Source: GCA-2794515 sp033763335
GTDB taxonomy: Bacteria; Chloroflexota; Anaerolineae; Aggregatilineales; Phototrophicaceae
Direction: 5' to 3'
Assembly (NCBI GenBank): GCA_033763335.1
Contig: JANRKU010000041.1
Span: 1 to 25,429, forward strand
DNA: 25,429 nt
Positions 10,201 through 18,097 of the stretch are shown piece after piece (the stretch's first letter is position 1; every line of letters starts with the position of its first letter). Under the pieces are notes generated by a model. That model was not told the origin of the DNA, did no database searches, and saw only the letters and a program-made list of their open reading frames with translations. Both the position numbers and the translations under genes were made by a program.

Positions 10201-12438
10201 GTAATCCACCACATCCACCAAAAAATGCCCACTGCCCATCGCAGGGTCTAACACACGGATATTGAGGCAATCATCCGCCAAGTGACGCATGGTGTCGGTG
10301 TTCCAAAACACGTCTGCGGATTCTGCTTTGCCAAGCGAATTTTTGCGAGATTCAACCGATTTCTTATACTGCCGATACTCGCCTTGTGCCTTGTGAAGGC
10401 GCGGACGGAGCGCCTCAAATTTGCGCTCTAAGACGGGCCCAACCGTGTGCTGGACAATATATTTGACAATATAATCGGGGGTATAGTAGCTCCCGGTGGC
10501 TTTGCGCTCCCGCTTATCATTTTCCAAGTACACATCGCCAATTTCGATGATTTTTTTGGGGTCAGTCGCTTTGATGTGTGGGACATAGACCTCTTTGCCT
10601 TTTTCTTTGATAATCTCTAGGCGTTGGATGGCAATATGCAACTTAAATTCGAGCAAGCCTTCGTAAATGCTCCCCAATTGGCGCACGCCCAACGACTTAA
10701 AATCTATAAATTCGAGTGATTTTGTGCGCGTATCTTCATCACGGGCGAGTTTATCCAGCCCCAATGCAAGGAATTGGTCTGGGATGGCGTAGGTGGCTAG
10801 AAATCGTCCTTCGGGTGTTTTTGGGCTAAATAACCCGCCGTTATAGGTGGGGATATTTTGGTCTGGCGCACCTTTATCAATGTAGGTGAATAATTCGGTC
10901 AGGCGCGTATACAGGTCGGTGGATGTGGGCGAATAATGTGCCTGAATATGACTGGGGGCGCTGTTCTTAGACACACTGCCAATATCGCTAATTTCTTTTT
11001 TGAGGTGATAGGCGCTAAATTCGCGGTAGCCTTTATGCTCATTGACAGGCAATAAATCAAGGCTTTCAGCATATAGCACAAACATCATGCGATACAGAAA
11101 AAACATGGTGGCATCGAATACAGTGGCTAATTGTGCCTCACTAAAATCGGTGATGCCCTGCTGGCGCATATTTTCGATGAATCCACGCGCAAATTGGGGG
11201 AAAATATCTTCAAAAATGGTGTCTTTGAGGCGCTCACGCAATTCTTTGGCATAATCGGCGCTCCCCTTCTGCACTTTATCCAAAAATCCCGTAAATGCCG
11301 ATGCGCGAAACATCAGCCACCAATATTTGAAGGCGGTCACGCGGTCATTGGGGTCGGCGCTGAGGGCTTCTTCGAGGTCAACCTCATAATAATTGGTGGC
11401 TTTGTTGCTGGTGCTGGTGGAATATAAGCGCCATAATTTGCCATTGGTGACAATCACCCATGGGACGGCTTGTGCTTCTAGTAGGCTTACGACCAATGCG
11501 CCCGGAATTTCTTTGGGTGTTTGTGGGTCGCGGGTTTCGTCCACATCATCTAAATTCCGATTCCACACATAGGTCAAGACGTTAGCAATCGGCTTGCTGG
11601 GGTCGTTAGGGGTATAGAGTAAATAATCTGGCATCAGGTCAGATGAATGGGCGGGTTTTTGGACGTTATGCTCAAATCCGAGCAGGGTGAAGAGTGGCTC
11701 AAATAAGTTTTGGCGGATGATTGCTTCGGGTTGGCGTGTATAGTCTCGGCGGGCATGTGCCAATAAGCCAGAGATACTCTGAAAAATGGGGCGCACAGCT
11801 TCGTCAGAATCCCATTCTGGGGTCAGTTTTTTATCGGTGAGGCGATGGTTGAGGTAATAATCAGAAAAGAGGGCGCGGTTATTAAAATAGTGTTCGCTCC
11901 ACTCCGCAAGGGTATAGGCAGAGCGCAATTTATCCCATTGATAATCGGCATCGGATTCGGTGACGGTGAATCGTCTGAGGACGCGCAAATGGACAGTATC
12001 AGGATTTTGCCTGTTCACGGTGAGGGGGATGGGGCGCACGATGGGGTTCATCGTTTTTTGGTTGATAGAGCGGTCTAATAGCACAAATTCGAGTTCATCA
12101 TAGGTGCTGGTAGTGAGTACCAGTAACACTTTTTGCGATGTACTATTACGAAAATGTCTGGCAATGTCCTGTCGCAATTTGGCGGTTAGGCTATGGACGA
12201 TGAACAAATAAATTTCGATTTGGCGGTCTTGTGGGTCTGTGCCGATGGTATAAATATCATCAACCCAATAGCGCATATCTTGTGTATCCATGTTGATGGC
12301 GCTGTGGTCAATTTTGCCACTATTAGAAACATCGTAGCCCAAATAATGAAAAAATTTAGCCAATGTTTCGGGATTTTCTAATCCGCGAATATCGCCAGAT
12401 GTAAGTGTGACATCATTCCCAAAAATATCATCAGACAT
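7222..12438 (-). CDS. Type IIG-like adenine-specific DNA methyltransferase, nuclease motif degenerate
   Basis: The 1738-aa protein has the Eco57I/PglX-type architecture: an N-terminal nuclease-like region (about 210-340), a helical region, an N6-adenine methyltransferase core with motif X GSYYTP (649-654), motif I DPAMGSGHF (731-739) and motif IV NPPY (1026-1029), then a target-recognition region (about 1030-1346) and a long helical C-terminus. It should methylate adenine in a specific site for self-marking. In the nuclease-like region PD (270-271) is present, but where the family has ExKxWxxxLD I read LTYVWNRNLD (288-297), so the catalytic Glu and Lys appear to be Leu288 and Tyr290. Cleavage may therefore come from the PLD-helicase encoded downstream. 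The recognition region is strikingly AT-rich, a sign of domain exchange. AAAAGGGG stands 6 nt before the ATG. Confidence 0.87.
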   Translation of the reverse strand: MSDDIFGNDVTLTSGDIRGLENPETLAKFFHYLGYDVSNSGKIDHSAINMDTQDMRYWVDDIYTIGTDPQDRQIEIYLFIVHSLTAKLRQDIARHFRNSTSQKVLLVLTTSTYDELEFVLLDRSINQKTMNPIVRPIPLTVNRQNPDTVHLRVLRRFTVTESDADYQWDKLRSAYTLAEWSEHYFNNRALFSDYYLNHRLTDKKLTPEWDSDEAVRPIFQSISGLLAHARRDYTRQPEAIIRQNLFEPLFTLLGFEHNVQKPAHSSDLMPDYLLYTPNDPSKPIANVLTYVWNRNLDDVDETRDPQTPKEIPGALVVSLLEAQAVPWVIVTNGKLWRLYSTSTSNKATNYYEVDLEEALSADPNDRVTAFKYWWLMFRASAFTGFLDKVQKGSADYAKELRERLKDTIFEDIFPQFARGFIENMRQQGITDFSEAQLATVFDATMFFLYRMMFVLYAESLDLLPVNEHKGYREFSAYHLKKEISDIGSVSKNSAPSHIQAHYSPTSTDLYTRLTELFTYIDKGAPDQNIPTYNGGLFSPKTPEGRFLATYAIPDQFLALGLDKLARDEDTRTKSLEFIDFKSLGVRQLGSIYEGLLEFKLHIAIQRLEIIKEKGKEVYVPHIKATDPKKIIEIGDVYLENDKRERKATGSYYTPDYIVKYIVQHTVGPVLERKFEALRPRLHKAQGEYRQYKKSVESRKNSLGKAESADVFWNTDTMRHLADDCLNIRVLDPAMGSGHFLVDVVDYISNRVNDFLNAWSENPVWALLEQTKRDILADMERQGVTIDETRLTRVALLKRAVLKRCVYGVDLNKMAVELAKVSLWLNAFTLGAPLSFLDHHLKWGNSLIGARINDVKAYLSGGEAPATTDMFSRSEFAGVMLATDLMQRVSFLSDNTIAQVEESKHAYDEALAHLIPFKRLLDVYTSRWFGNPPADDSAKKKKSKADNLLLFLKDDKTADWLKNPDTVLDDTLLPANKMATIATTARTEKRFFHWELEFPEIFFAPSTAGANDVHLLEDGGFDAVVGNPPYGLIGKDFYKYLEANYTMQNYQIDMYMLFLENSLNMISQGSFVGWVIPNTWLINIFSNSLRQKILNTSAIKCIVHYQNKVFDEATVDVEIMIFEKNIPTENHNILISMRDNLDILNEYNTMQFDWIKLNGQPINIFLSEESKSILSKLDDVGLLDVNFKVTQGAKPFQVGKGNPPQIREIVTRQPFVANYQKDSTFRPLLRGGLIQRYSILWNNDYWIKFGDWLAEPRYSAGYDAKAKIVIRQTGDSIIATIDTSQFIVRDNLYTILPISKDISLYFCLALLNSSVIQWIYQRTINYEVGEALAQIKASHIRQIPLRKIDFTTPADERHAQTTALISAYDHALKTGNSAQFLNWKQEVYGSIPSDVVHDFLAFLAERMIALNQQKQAEVNRFLDWVMKTMRLKAGVSLDDLKGKTILQGYLGDYQKGQGETAWKEFSRRLVENRGVFEKSLTDVEEKIRAEYEQSLAVLRPIKDALSQTDMLIDKIVYRLYGLSDDEIELIERPAFQQSLTDVKADVVKNDKLDDEEKVEALSEGILSLARRYFARVDPQQVALELDKALPNWQNLPPEAPKFLQTGEYILNTFPDDMDFSSSIIPFTKAVEVVLAKRIFEPFRQQHTDGDCENEFLKKYMAGIKELTLVNFMIILASSKEKALRDFVQNTVSNMAGLLVLIKDNMGIGNQRNDAAHDVLFGREDARAMREWAIAVLRTI

Positions 12439-12497
12439 AGTGAACCCCTTTTATCAGTCAATCCGCGAGTTATTTTCAGTTATGCAAGGTATTTGTT

Positions 12498-12526
12498 ATT
12501 ATAACCTGAATTTTATCCGATTTAGA
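12498..12526 (-). promoter_or_regulatory. Predicted promoter of the methyltransferase gene
   Basis: A perfect -10 TATAAT (12503-12498) lies 60 bp upstream of the ATG at 12438. The hexamer 17 bp further upstream, TCTAAA (12526-12521), is a poor -35, so the promoter may need an activator or be weak. Confidence 0.4.
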
Positions 12527-12575
12527 ATGCAAATCTAATATGGCTACTCCAATAGGGGTAAACGGAATGATAAAG

Positions 12576-12638
12576 CGCCTTATCATGAATAAGCGGATTT
12601 TGTCGCGCCTAACCTGAAACGCCGTTTCTGGCGTTCAG
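12576..12638. repeat. Two imperfect hairpins downstream of the methyltransferase-helicase operon
   Basis: 12614-12638 folds as CTGAA-(A)-CGCC / GGCG-TTCAG, nine pairs with one bulge. 12576-12595 folds as CG-(C)-CTTAT / ATAAG-CG, seven pairs with one bulge. They follow the stop codon at 12686 in the direction of transcription and probably mark the operon end, although neither has a proper T-run. The rest of the 247-bp spacer 12439-12685 holds only the promoter at 12498-12526. Confidence 0.4.
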
Positions 12639-12685
12639 CATGTTGTGATTCTAGGGGAACGTGCTAGAGGGGTACTGCGAGGGGG

Positions 12686-15600
12686 TTAAAACAGCCGTAA
12701 CTGCACGATAGTCTTGTCACCATCGTTGCCAATGACATCTGCTTCTCTCACAGGGAATTTCGGTTTGGGTGCAGGGATAAGTGCAGGATTGCCCCGCATC
12801 GCTATCACCTGCTCCACGACTGACTTGACCACACGCAACACAAACTCGTGTCGGATAGTCGGTGCTTCTACTCGGGTTTCGACATTCCAGAAGGCAAGGT
12901 CGGCATTATCAAAGTCGGTGTAGCGCGAATTCTCTTGGGTGAAATCGGGTGCTTCGAGTCGCTCATCCTTGCCGATGTTATTCATGAGTGCTTGCTCAAA
13001 CCCGTCATCCTTTTCGGTGAGCGCATCCAGACCGCTTAACCCAATGTCGCCCGTGAGCAATTTAGATGAGCGTTGTTTCTTGCTCATCAATAGGATTGCC
13101 CTCTGCTCCATCGTGTCTTCGTAGTACATGTACACTACCCTGCACAGCTTGGCGGTTTGGTTGAGTCTGTAACTCCGAGCCGCCGCCTGCATCATGGTAC
13201 TGAGGTTGAAGGTCGGTTCATAGAAGATAATGGTCTGAGCAAAGACCAAATCCAAGCCCGTCTTGACTAGCTCAGGATTGCATATCAAAATTTCCATCCC
13301 CAATGCGATTTGTTGGTCAATCACTGCCTCTCGGCACTCCGCATTGACTGTGCTTCTCAGGATATATCCACGTCCTCCTGTGTGCTGTTCGAGTAACCGT
13401 TGGATACGCGGTTGGATGTCCTTCTCTTTGGTCTGCCGACAATACACAATGCACGGTCTACCCTCTGCGAGTTCCTCTTGGACATAGGTAATCAGTTCTT
13501 GTTCTTTGGGAGAGAGTTCCTCGCCGCCATACAGAAACCAATCCGCATCACTTACATCAGCAGGCTTATAATCTTGTGCCAATGCGCGGGTGATTTCTCC
13601 CCCTCCCCTATCGTGAATCACATACTCGCGCCACGGGGCATTGACCCAATCCATCGTGAAGCGGAAATATTTGGGTAGCAGTGTTCTATCGCGTTGACTG
13701 GCGGGTAAATGACTCTGGTCTTTGATTTCTGCCAGCATCTTGTCCACCACATCCTCATACTCACTCATCATCGAGGAATCAGGTGTGACAGCCAATGTCG
13801 TCTCGGAATACATCGGTAAGTGCTTCTTGAGGTCAGCGAGACTGAAATAGATGGTGTGGTCGAGCATCTCTGCCACCAGTAGCGGCGAGATACCCGGTGC
13901 CTCTTCGTATGGGCGTTCATACGTCTCTGTGCCTGTCATCTTGCCAGCCGAATATTGTGGGGTCTTGGTGACGACCTTCTCACGCACTCCCATTTGTGCC
14001 ACCCAGCGCGCCTCTTGTTGTCCGCGCGTGGTGGTGTACTGACTGGCGAGTTCAACGGGGTATTCATGACTCCCCTTTTGTTTGCGCGTGTATCTCACTC
14101 CCCCACCCCAATAGTATTCACGACGGATACGGGGATTCAGCGTGTACTCCAGATTGAACAGCGATGAGGAATAGCCATTGAATGGCGTACCGGTCAGCGC
14201 GAGGACGGCGCTGGCGCAATTGGCGAGTCTGCCAAATGCTTCCCCATTACCTGTATCCCCGTGTTGTGCCTCATGCACTTCATCCCAAATCAGCAAGGCA
14301 ATCTGGTGACGATAGTGGTGTTTGATGAATTGGTCAAGGCGATAACGCGGATTGGTCAGGGTGATGGTTGGGCGAGGCTTCGATGGGTCGTATTCGCGCC
14401 ATGAGCGTGCTACCTGTTTATAGGTGGTATGCTTGCCCTGTGTATTTTTGGGGCGAAGTTCTGTCCAGAGGGGTGAATGACAATGACCGCACTCCCGTTT
14501 GGATGCGCGTAGGTATTGCAGATAACCCTCTTTGGTGCGGGTATCTTCATCGGTTGTCAAACGCGACCCACAAGTGGGACAATGCGGGAATTCCTTTTCG
14601 TGAATTCTAATGTTTGTGCCAAATGGGGATTCTTCCCCATATTTCCAAAATACGGTTCTGTGCTTTTTCCACAGCACCGATTCCCCCCACCCACTACCGA
14701 GCTTGGTCATGTCGCGCTTGATGATAGCGATTTTGGGATGACCGAGTTGGTGAGGCACTTCCATGAAGGCTTTCATATCCTCATGGCGATTGACCAGATG
14801 GATAACCGCATTGGCATTGATGCTGAGGGTTTCGCGTTTCCATTTCTTGACCAGATGAGGGGGACAGACCACTATTACCACTCCGCCACTGGCAATCTGT
14901 TTGCGGAATGATGGATGTGCGCCAGAGCCGATGACGGATGCGACTGTGCCTCCTCCCGCCGTCTTACCCGTCCCCATCTGACCCACCAAGAGTATCCCTT
15001 TGCGACTCTCAAATCCCCGTAGAATCGCACCAATGACATGTTTTTGCGGGGTAAATAGTTCATGTTTGCCATTGAGTCGAATGCCGTCAAAAATGCGCTT
15101 GAATCCCCCATAATCAAAGGCATACACCGGTTTGAAGCGGGTCTTCACGAATTCAATCAGGCGGTCTTTATTCTTGACAATGAAGCTCAGAATAGCATCA
15201 TCGCCAGAGAGTGGGATGATGCTCCCATCCTGTGCTAAGAGGGTAATGGATGTTCTCGGTTTGCTGGTGACGGTGGTCTGCTCACTGCCTGATGCGGTGA
15301 TAATGGTCGGGGATTTCTCCTCAACATGCTTCACGACAGAGCGCATCGCCACTTTGCCGTAAGTGTCGGTCTCCATGACAATGCCAGATGTCGCCGCCCC
15401 TGCCAACACATACGCCATGTGACCCGGTCGCGGTGGGACAATGGTCTCAATTTGGTCGTTATCTGGGGGTGGTGCGAATAACGCATTGAAGCGCGGTGAG
15501 AAATGTGCGCCTCGCTCTTGAATAAGGGTTAACCCTAAGTCGGGTGAGACCGAATCGGGGGCAAACACAAATCTGGCAATGGTTGGGGGTGGTGGGATTT

Positions 15601-16252
15601 GGTAGACGGGTTTGTCCAATACTGTTAACATGCGGGGGGTATCTTTGGTGAGCATGATGTGTTCGTAGAGTGCTTGTGGATTGCTGTGCTTCCCTTTAAT
15701 GGCAACCACAATCACTTGGTCGTACTCATTCAGGTGTTTACCGGGCAATCCCCAGATGTCCACCCGTGAACTGTGACGGCTGAAGAAGGTGGCGGCGCTC
15801 TCGGTGATGTGATGGCGATACACCACCCACATGACAATACCACCTTGCTGAATCCATTTCCACGCATGGCGCAGGTAACGGTATTCGATGCGTTTGGCAT
15901 CACTGGTCTCAGACGTATCCGCGTTCTTGTCGTTGTCATACGGCGGGTTGTACCAGCCGACACTGAAGGCTTCGAGTGAAGCAGATAACCGTTCCACATC
16001 CCCTTGCACGGCATTGGTTGACCCGAATTTATCTATGCAGAGTTGGGCGCGGGATTTGTCCAGTTCGTTGGCATAGGCGGTCAGATTCCATGTTTGTGAG
16101 GCTTTGAGGAGGAAATCGCCTTCACCTGCAAAGGGGTCTAAAATCCGTGCTTCTTTGATAGACGATGGTTGGATGAGGGATAGAATTGCTTCATGATGAT
16201 TTTCTCCAATGGCGAAAAATCCCATGACTTCTCGGTTCAGTCCGCGACTCAT
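12686..16252 (-). CDS. Adenine methyltransferase-SNF2/DEAD-like helicase fusion (DUF6094-like N-terminus)
   Basis: The 1188-aa protein joins two enzymes. The N-terminus (about 1-200) is a class I SAM-dependent methyltransferase with motif I DPFAGEGDF (39-47) and the adenine-type motif IV NPPY (102-105). I think this is the DUF6094 type. From about 375 there is a superfamily-2 helicase with Walker A GQMGTGKT (424-431), DEVH (657-660), TGTP (687-690) and a C-terminal lobe ending in QAAARSYRLNQ, where SNF2 proteins have their QxxxRxxR motif. A CxxC pair (C558, C561) and a second one (C588, C591) inserted between motifs I and II look like a zinc-binding insert. Methyltransferase-helicase fusions on mobile elements include the P1 DarB antirestriction protein, so protection of the element's DNA is a plausible but unproven role. 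The gene begins 2 nt after the stop of the 436-aa gene, with GGAGAG as ribosome-binding site. Confidence 0.82.
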   Translation of the reverse strand: MSRGLNREVMGFFAIGENHHEAILSLIQPSSIKEARILDPFAGEGDFLLKASQTWNLTAYANELDKSRAQLCIDKFGSTNAVQGDVERLSASLEAFSVGWYNPPYDNDKNADTSETSDAKRIEYRYLRHAWKWIQQGGIVMWVVYRHHITESAATFFSRHSSRVDIWGLPGKHLNEYDQVIVVAIKGKHSNPQALYEHIMLTKDTPRMLTVLDKPVYQIPPPPTIARFVFAPDSVSPDLGLTLIQERGAHFSPRFNALFAPPPDNDQIETIVPPRPGHMAYVLAGAATSGIVMETDTYGKVAMRSVVKHVEEKSPTIITASGSEQTTVTSKPRTSITLLAQDGSIIPLSGDDAILSFIVKNKDRLIEFVKTRFKPVYAFDYGGFKRIFDGIRLNGKHELFTPQKHVIGAILRGFESRKGILLVGQMGTGKTAGGGTVASVIGSGAHPSFRKQIASGGVVIVVCPPHLVKKWKRETLSINANAVIHLVNRHEDMKAFMEVPHQLGHPKIAIIKRDMTKLGSGWGESVLWKKHRTVFWKYGEESPFGTNIRIHEKEFPHCPTCGSRLTTDEDTRTKEGYLQYLRASKRECGHCHSPLWTELRPKNTQGKHTTYKQVARSWREYDPSKPRPTITLTNPRYRLDQFIKHHYRHQIALLIWDEVHEAQHGDTGNGEAFGRLANCASAVLALTGTPFNGYSSSLFNLEYTLNPRIRREYYWGGGVRYTRKQKGSHEYPVELASQYTTTRGQQEARWVAQMGVREKVVTKTPQYSAGKMTGTETYERPYEEAPGISPLLVAEMLDHTIYFSLADLKKHLPMYSETTLAVTPDSSMMSEYEDVVDKMLAEIKDQSHLPASQRDRTLLPKYFRFTMDWVNAPWREYVIHDRGGGEITRALAQDYKPADVSDADWFLYGGEELSPKEQELITYVQEELAEGRPCIVYCRQTKEKDIQPRIQRLLEQHTGGRGYILRSTVNAECREAVIDQQIALGMEILICNPELVKTGLDLVFAQTIIFYEPTFNLSTMMQAAARSYRLNQTAKLCRVVYMYYEDTMEQRAILLMSKKQRSSKLLTGDIGLSGLDALTEKDDGFEQALMNNIGKDERLEAPDFTQENSRYTDFDNADLAFWNVETRVEAPTIRHEFVLRVVKSVVEQVIAMRGNPALIPAPKPKFPVREADVIGNDGDKTIVQLRLF

Positions 16253-16254
16253 GA

Positions 16255-17565
16255 TTAATACTCTCCTTGTGTTTTGACGACCCAGAACACCTTGTTCAAC
16301 AGACTCTCATCATTGATATGACGGGCAAGAATTTCCCGTATCCCACGTTCTTTCATCACATTCCCACGCCAATCCGCTTTCTTCAGGCGCTGAATGTCCT
16401 CATCTAATAATAGCACAAGTGTTTCGTTTTCTCCTACCACCCGATACAATGCCCGTCTGCCATCCGAATCCATCGTGATGGGGTAGACAAAGGGTGCTGG
16501 GGCGACATCCAGTGTCTTGGCACACTCGCGCAGTGCTTCCACCACATCCAACAATTCTTGGTAACGAATGTGTTGGGTGGTACGGGTGTAGAGATAGCCA
16601 AAGATGCCACTGTGCATCTCACGTTGGCGGTCACGGCTGTGTTGCCAGCCGACGGTGATGTGTTTGGTGATGATGGGGTACAAATCACGCGCATGTGACC
16701 ACAGGGTGTCGGCATCCAGTTTGTGACTGAGATGCTGAGATAGCACCGCATGAATGGGAGCATACAGACTGGTGCTGAGGGGGTCGGGTGTGGGCGATAT
16801 GGGAGATGGGGATAGAGGTGTAGAAGCCTCCAGCTTATTCACATCCAGAATGGTGATGGTGTCTCCGCTCTCAGCCGTCTCGCTCAAGGGCAATGCCCCT
16901 GTGGATACACCAAGTGCGATGATGCTCTCCCAATCCGTTGCCTTCAGGTAAATCCCATAGCCAACTGCCCCTACCCCATTGCATTTCTCAATGAACTTGG
17001 CAGAGAGACCCGTCGCCCACAGGGTGGGTATCCAGTGCGGGAACACTGCCACCCCAAGTAGTTGGTGCAGGTGTTGGTGAAAGGCTGAATAGACCTGTTT
17101 GGGTGATTTGGCGAGGATGAGGGCGAAGGTCAGCGTGTCGGGGTCATTGTAATTCGGGGTGAGGTTGCGATGAATGAGGATGGTGTTCTGGAAGTGATGG
17201 CTGGACATGTTCTCGGTGTAATCCTCAAACTTGCCCATCCCCGTCACGGTGAACTCTTCGGCGGGGGCATCTTCTGGCGTGAGGTGGATTATCTCCCCAC
17301 GCGAGAGGCGCGAGCGAATCGCTTCGACTGCCATTCGTGGACCACCCATGTTGAGATAGACCAATTGGTTGCCGAGTGTGAGATAGCCATAACTATACAC
17401 ATCGCCACTGATTGCCCCCGACAATTCGCCACAATACACAGGGGTGATGGGCGAGTCTGGGCAGTCTGGTGGGATGTGCGGGGCGGTGAGATGCGGTCGG
17501 AGGTAGTGCGTGGGTGGGGGTGGTGATGTAATAGGAGGCGTTTGGGGAGGGGGTAAATGTGACAT
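16255..17565 (-). CDS. Unknown 436-aa protein co-transcribed with the methyltransferase-helicase
   Basis: I do not recognise this family. The N-terminus (1-40) is a proline/threonine-rich, probably disordered tail. A mixed alpha/beta region with glycine-rich strands follows (about 42-235), then a second low-complexity linker of Ser/Pro (about 248-265), then a mainly helical C-terminal part (about 268-436) that includes RALYRVVGENETLVLLLDED. There is no signal peptide and no membrane segment. It is the first gene of a two-gene operon and is separated by only 2 nt from the methyltransferase-helicase, so it is probably a partner or regulator of that enzyme. The ATG at 17565 is supported by AAGGTAGG 6 nt upstream, a Shine-Dalgarno sequence that also forms one arm of an inverted repeat. 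Being a real gene is near certain; its function is unknown. Confidence 0.8.
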   Translation of the reverse strand: MSHLPPPQTPPITSPPPPTHYLRPHLTAPHIPPDCPDSPITPVYCGELSGAISGDVYSYGYLTLGNQLVYLNMGGPRMAVEAIRSRLSRGEIIHLTPEDAPAEEFTVTGMGKFEDYTENMSSHHFQNTILIHRNLTPNYNDPDTLTFALILAKSPKQVYSAFHQHLHQLLGVAVFPHWIPTLWATGLSAKFIEKCNGVGAVGYGIYLKATDWESIIALGVSTGALPLSETAESGDTITILDVNKLEASTPLSPSPISPTPDPLSTSLYAPIHAVLSQHLSHKLDADTLWSHARDLYPIITKHITVGWQHSRDRQREMHSGIFGYLYTRTTQHIRYQELLDVVEALRECAKTLDVAPAPFVYPITMDSDGRRALYRVVGENETLVLLLDEDIQRLKKADWRGNVMKERGIREILARHINDESLLNKVFWVVKTQGEY

Positions 17566-17566
17566 C

Positions 17567-17611
17567 TATACCTACCTTTTTAGGGTTTTTAGAGTAATTA
17601 AGGTAGGTATA
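17567..17611. promoter_or_regulatory. 12-bp inverted repeat over transcription start and Shine-Dalgarno
   Basis: TATACCTACCTT (17567-17578) and its exact complement AAGGTAGGTATA (17600-17611) flank a 21-nt AT-rich loop. The promoter-proximal arm overlaps the last base of the -10 box and the predicted start of transcription (about 17604). The distal arm contains the Shine-Dalgarno sequence of the 436-aa gene. It can be a dimeric repressor operator, a 5' hairpin that hides the ribosome-binding site, or both. Confidence 0.65.
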
Positions 17612-17639
17612 TAATAACATAATTCCTATTTAATTACAA
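17611..17639 (-). promoter_or_regulatory. Twin promoter A, for the methyltransferase-helicase operon
   Basis: The minus strand reads -35 TTGTAA (17639-17634), a 17-bp spacer ending in TGT (extended -10), and -10 TATTAT (17616-17611). Aligned with twin promoter B at 21561-21589, 25 of 29 positions agree, spacer included. The spacer conservation suggests a shared regulator or a recent duplication. Confidence 0.72.
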
Positions 17640-17644
17640 AGATT

Positions 17645-18070
17645 TTAGGGCTGTTGGGGGTGGGTTGCCAAGTGGTAGATATGATAGATAGCAAATAACA
17701 CAATGAGCTTGCGATTGGGGGCATCACCATGATATACATGACGCACACTGGTATTCTCTACCAACCATTTCGCAATATCATCTATCATCCGAACTGCTGA
17801 TGATGCCAGTCGTATTGATGTTGTGCGCGTTTTATTCGCCCGATGAACACGATAATATTCTTCCAACAAGGCAATATCTTCTGGAGTCAATTTCCCCATA
17901 TCTCGTGCAAATTCTCGTACACAAACGGTCGACATAAACGATAAGTTCCATGCCACATCGCCATATTCAGGGACATATCCCCCTTTATTGATATGGTCTA
18001 CTGCTGTTTGGAGTTTTGCTTCAAACCCCTCCACCATATCAAACCACATGATGACATCATCTTTAGCCAT
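17645..18070 (-). CDS. Unknown small helical protein, last gene of the small-protein operon
   Basis: The protein is unrecognised, 141 aa from the start MAKDDVIMW, which has AGGA 8 nt upstream. An ATG at 18094 would add eight residues but has a poorer ribosome-binding site. The protein is predicted to be mostly helical, with an acidic N-terminal half, a middle basic stretch RANKTRTTSIRL and a C-terminal hydrophobic segment KLIVLFAIYHIYHLA that is probably buried rather than membrane-spanning. It follows the 179-aa gene by a few bases and precedes twin promoter A. No terminator is evident in the gap, so some read-through into the next operon is possible. Confidence 0.7.
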   Translation of the reverse strand: MAKDDVIMWFDMVEGFEAKLQTAVDHINKGGYVPEYGDVAWNLSFMSTVCVREFARDMGKLTPEDIALLEEYYRVHRANKTRTTSIRLASSAVRMIDDIAKWLVENTSVRHVYHGDAPNRKLIVLFAIYHIYHLATHPQQP

Positions 18071-18097
18071 TGTTACCATCCTATGCAAATTCATTCG

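Noticed and set aside
7222..12438. Calling the methyltransferase a complete single-chain type IIG restriction enzyme
   Set aside because: The ExK nuclease residues appear to be missing, and a separate nuclease-helicase gene lies next to it.
3339..12438. Calling the locus a complete DISARM or BREX system
   Set aside because: Neither DrmA/DrmB nor PglZ/BrxC-type genes are present in the window; only a methyltransferase and a PLD-SNF2 protein are seen.
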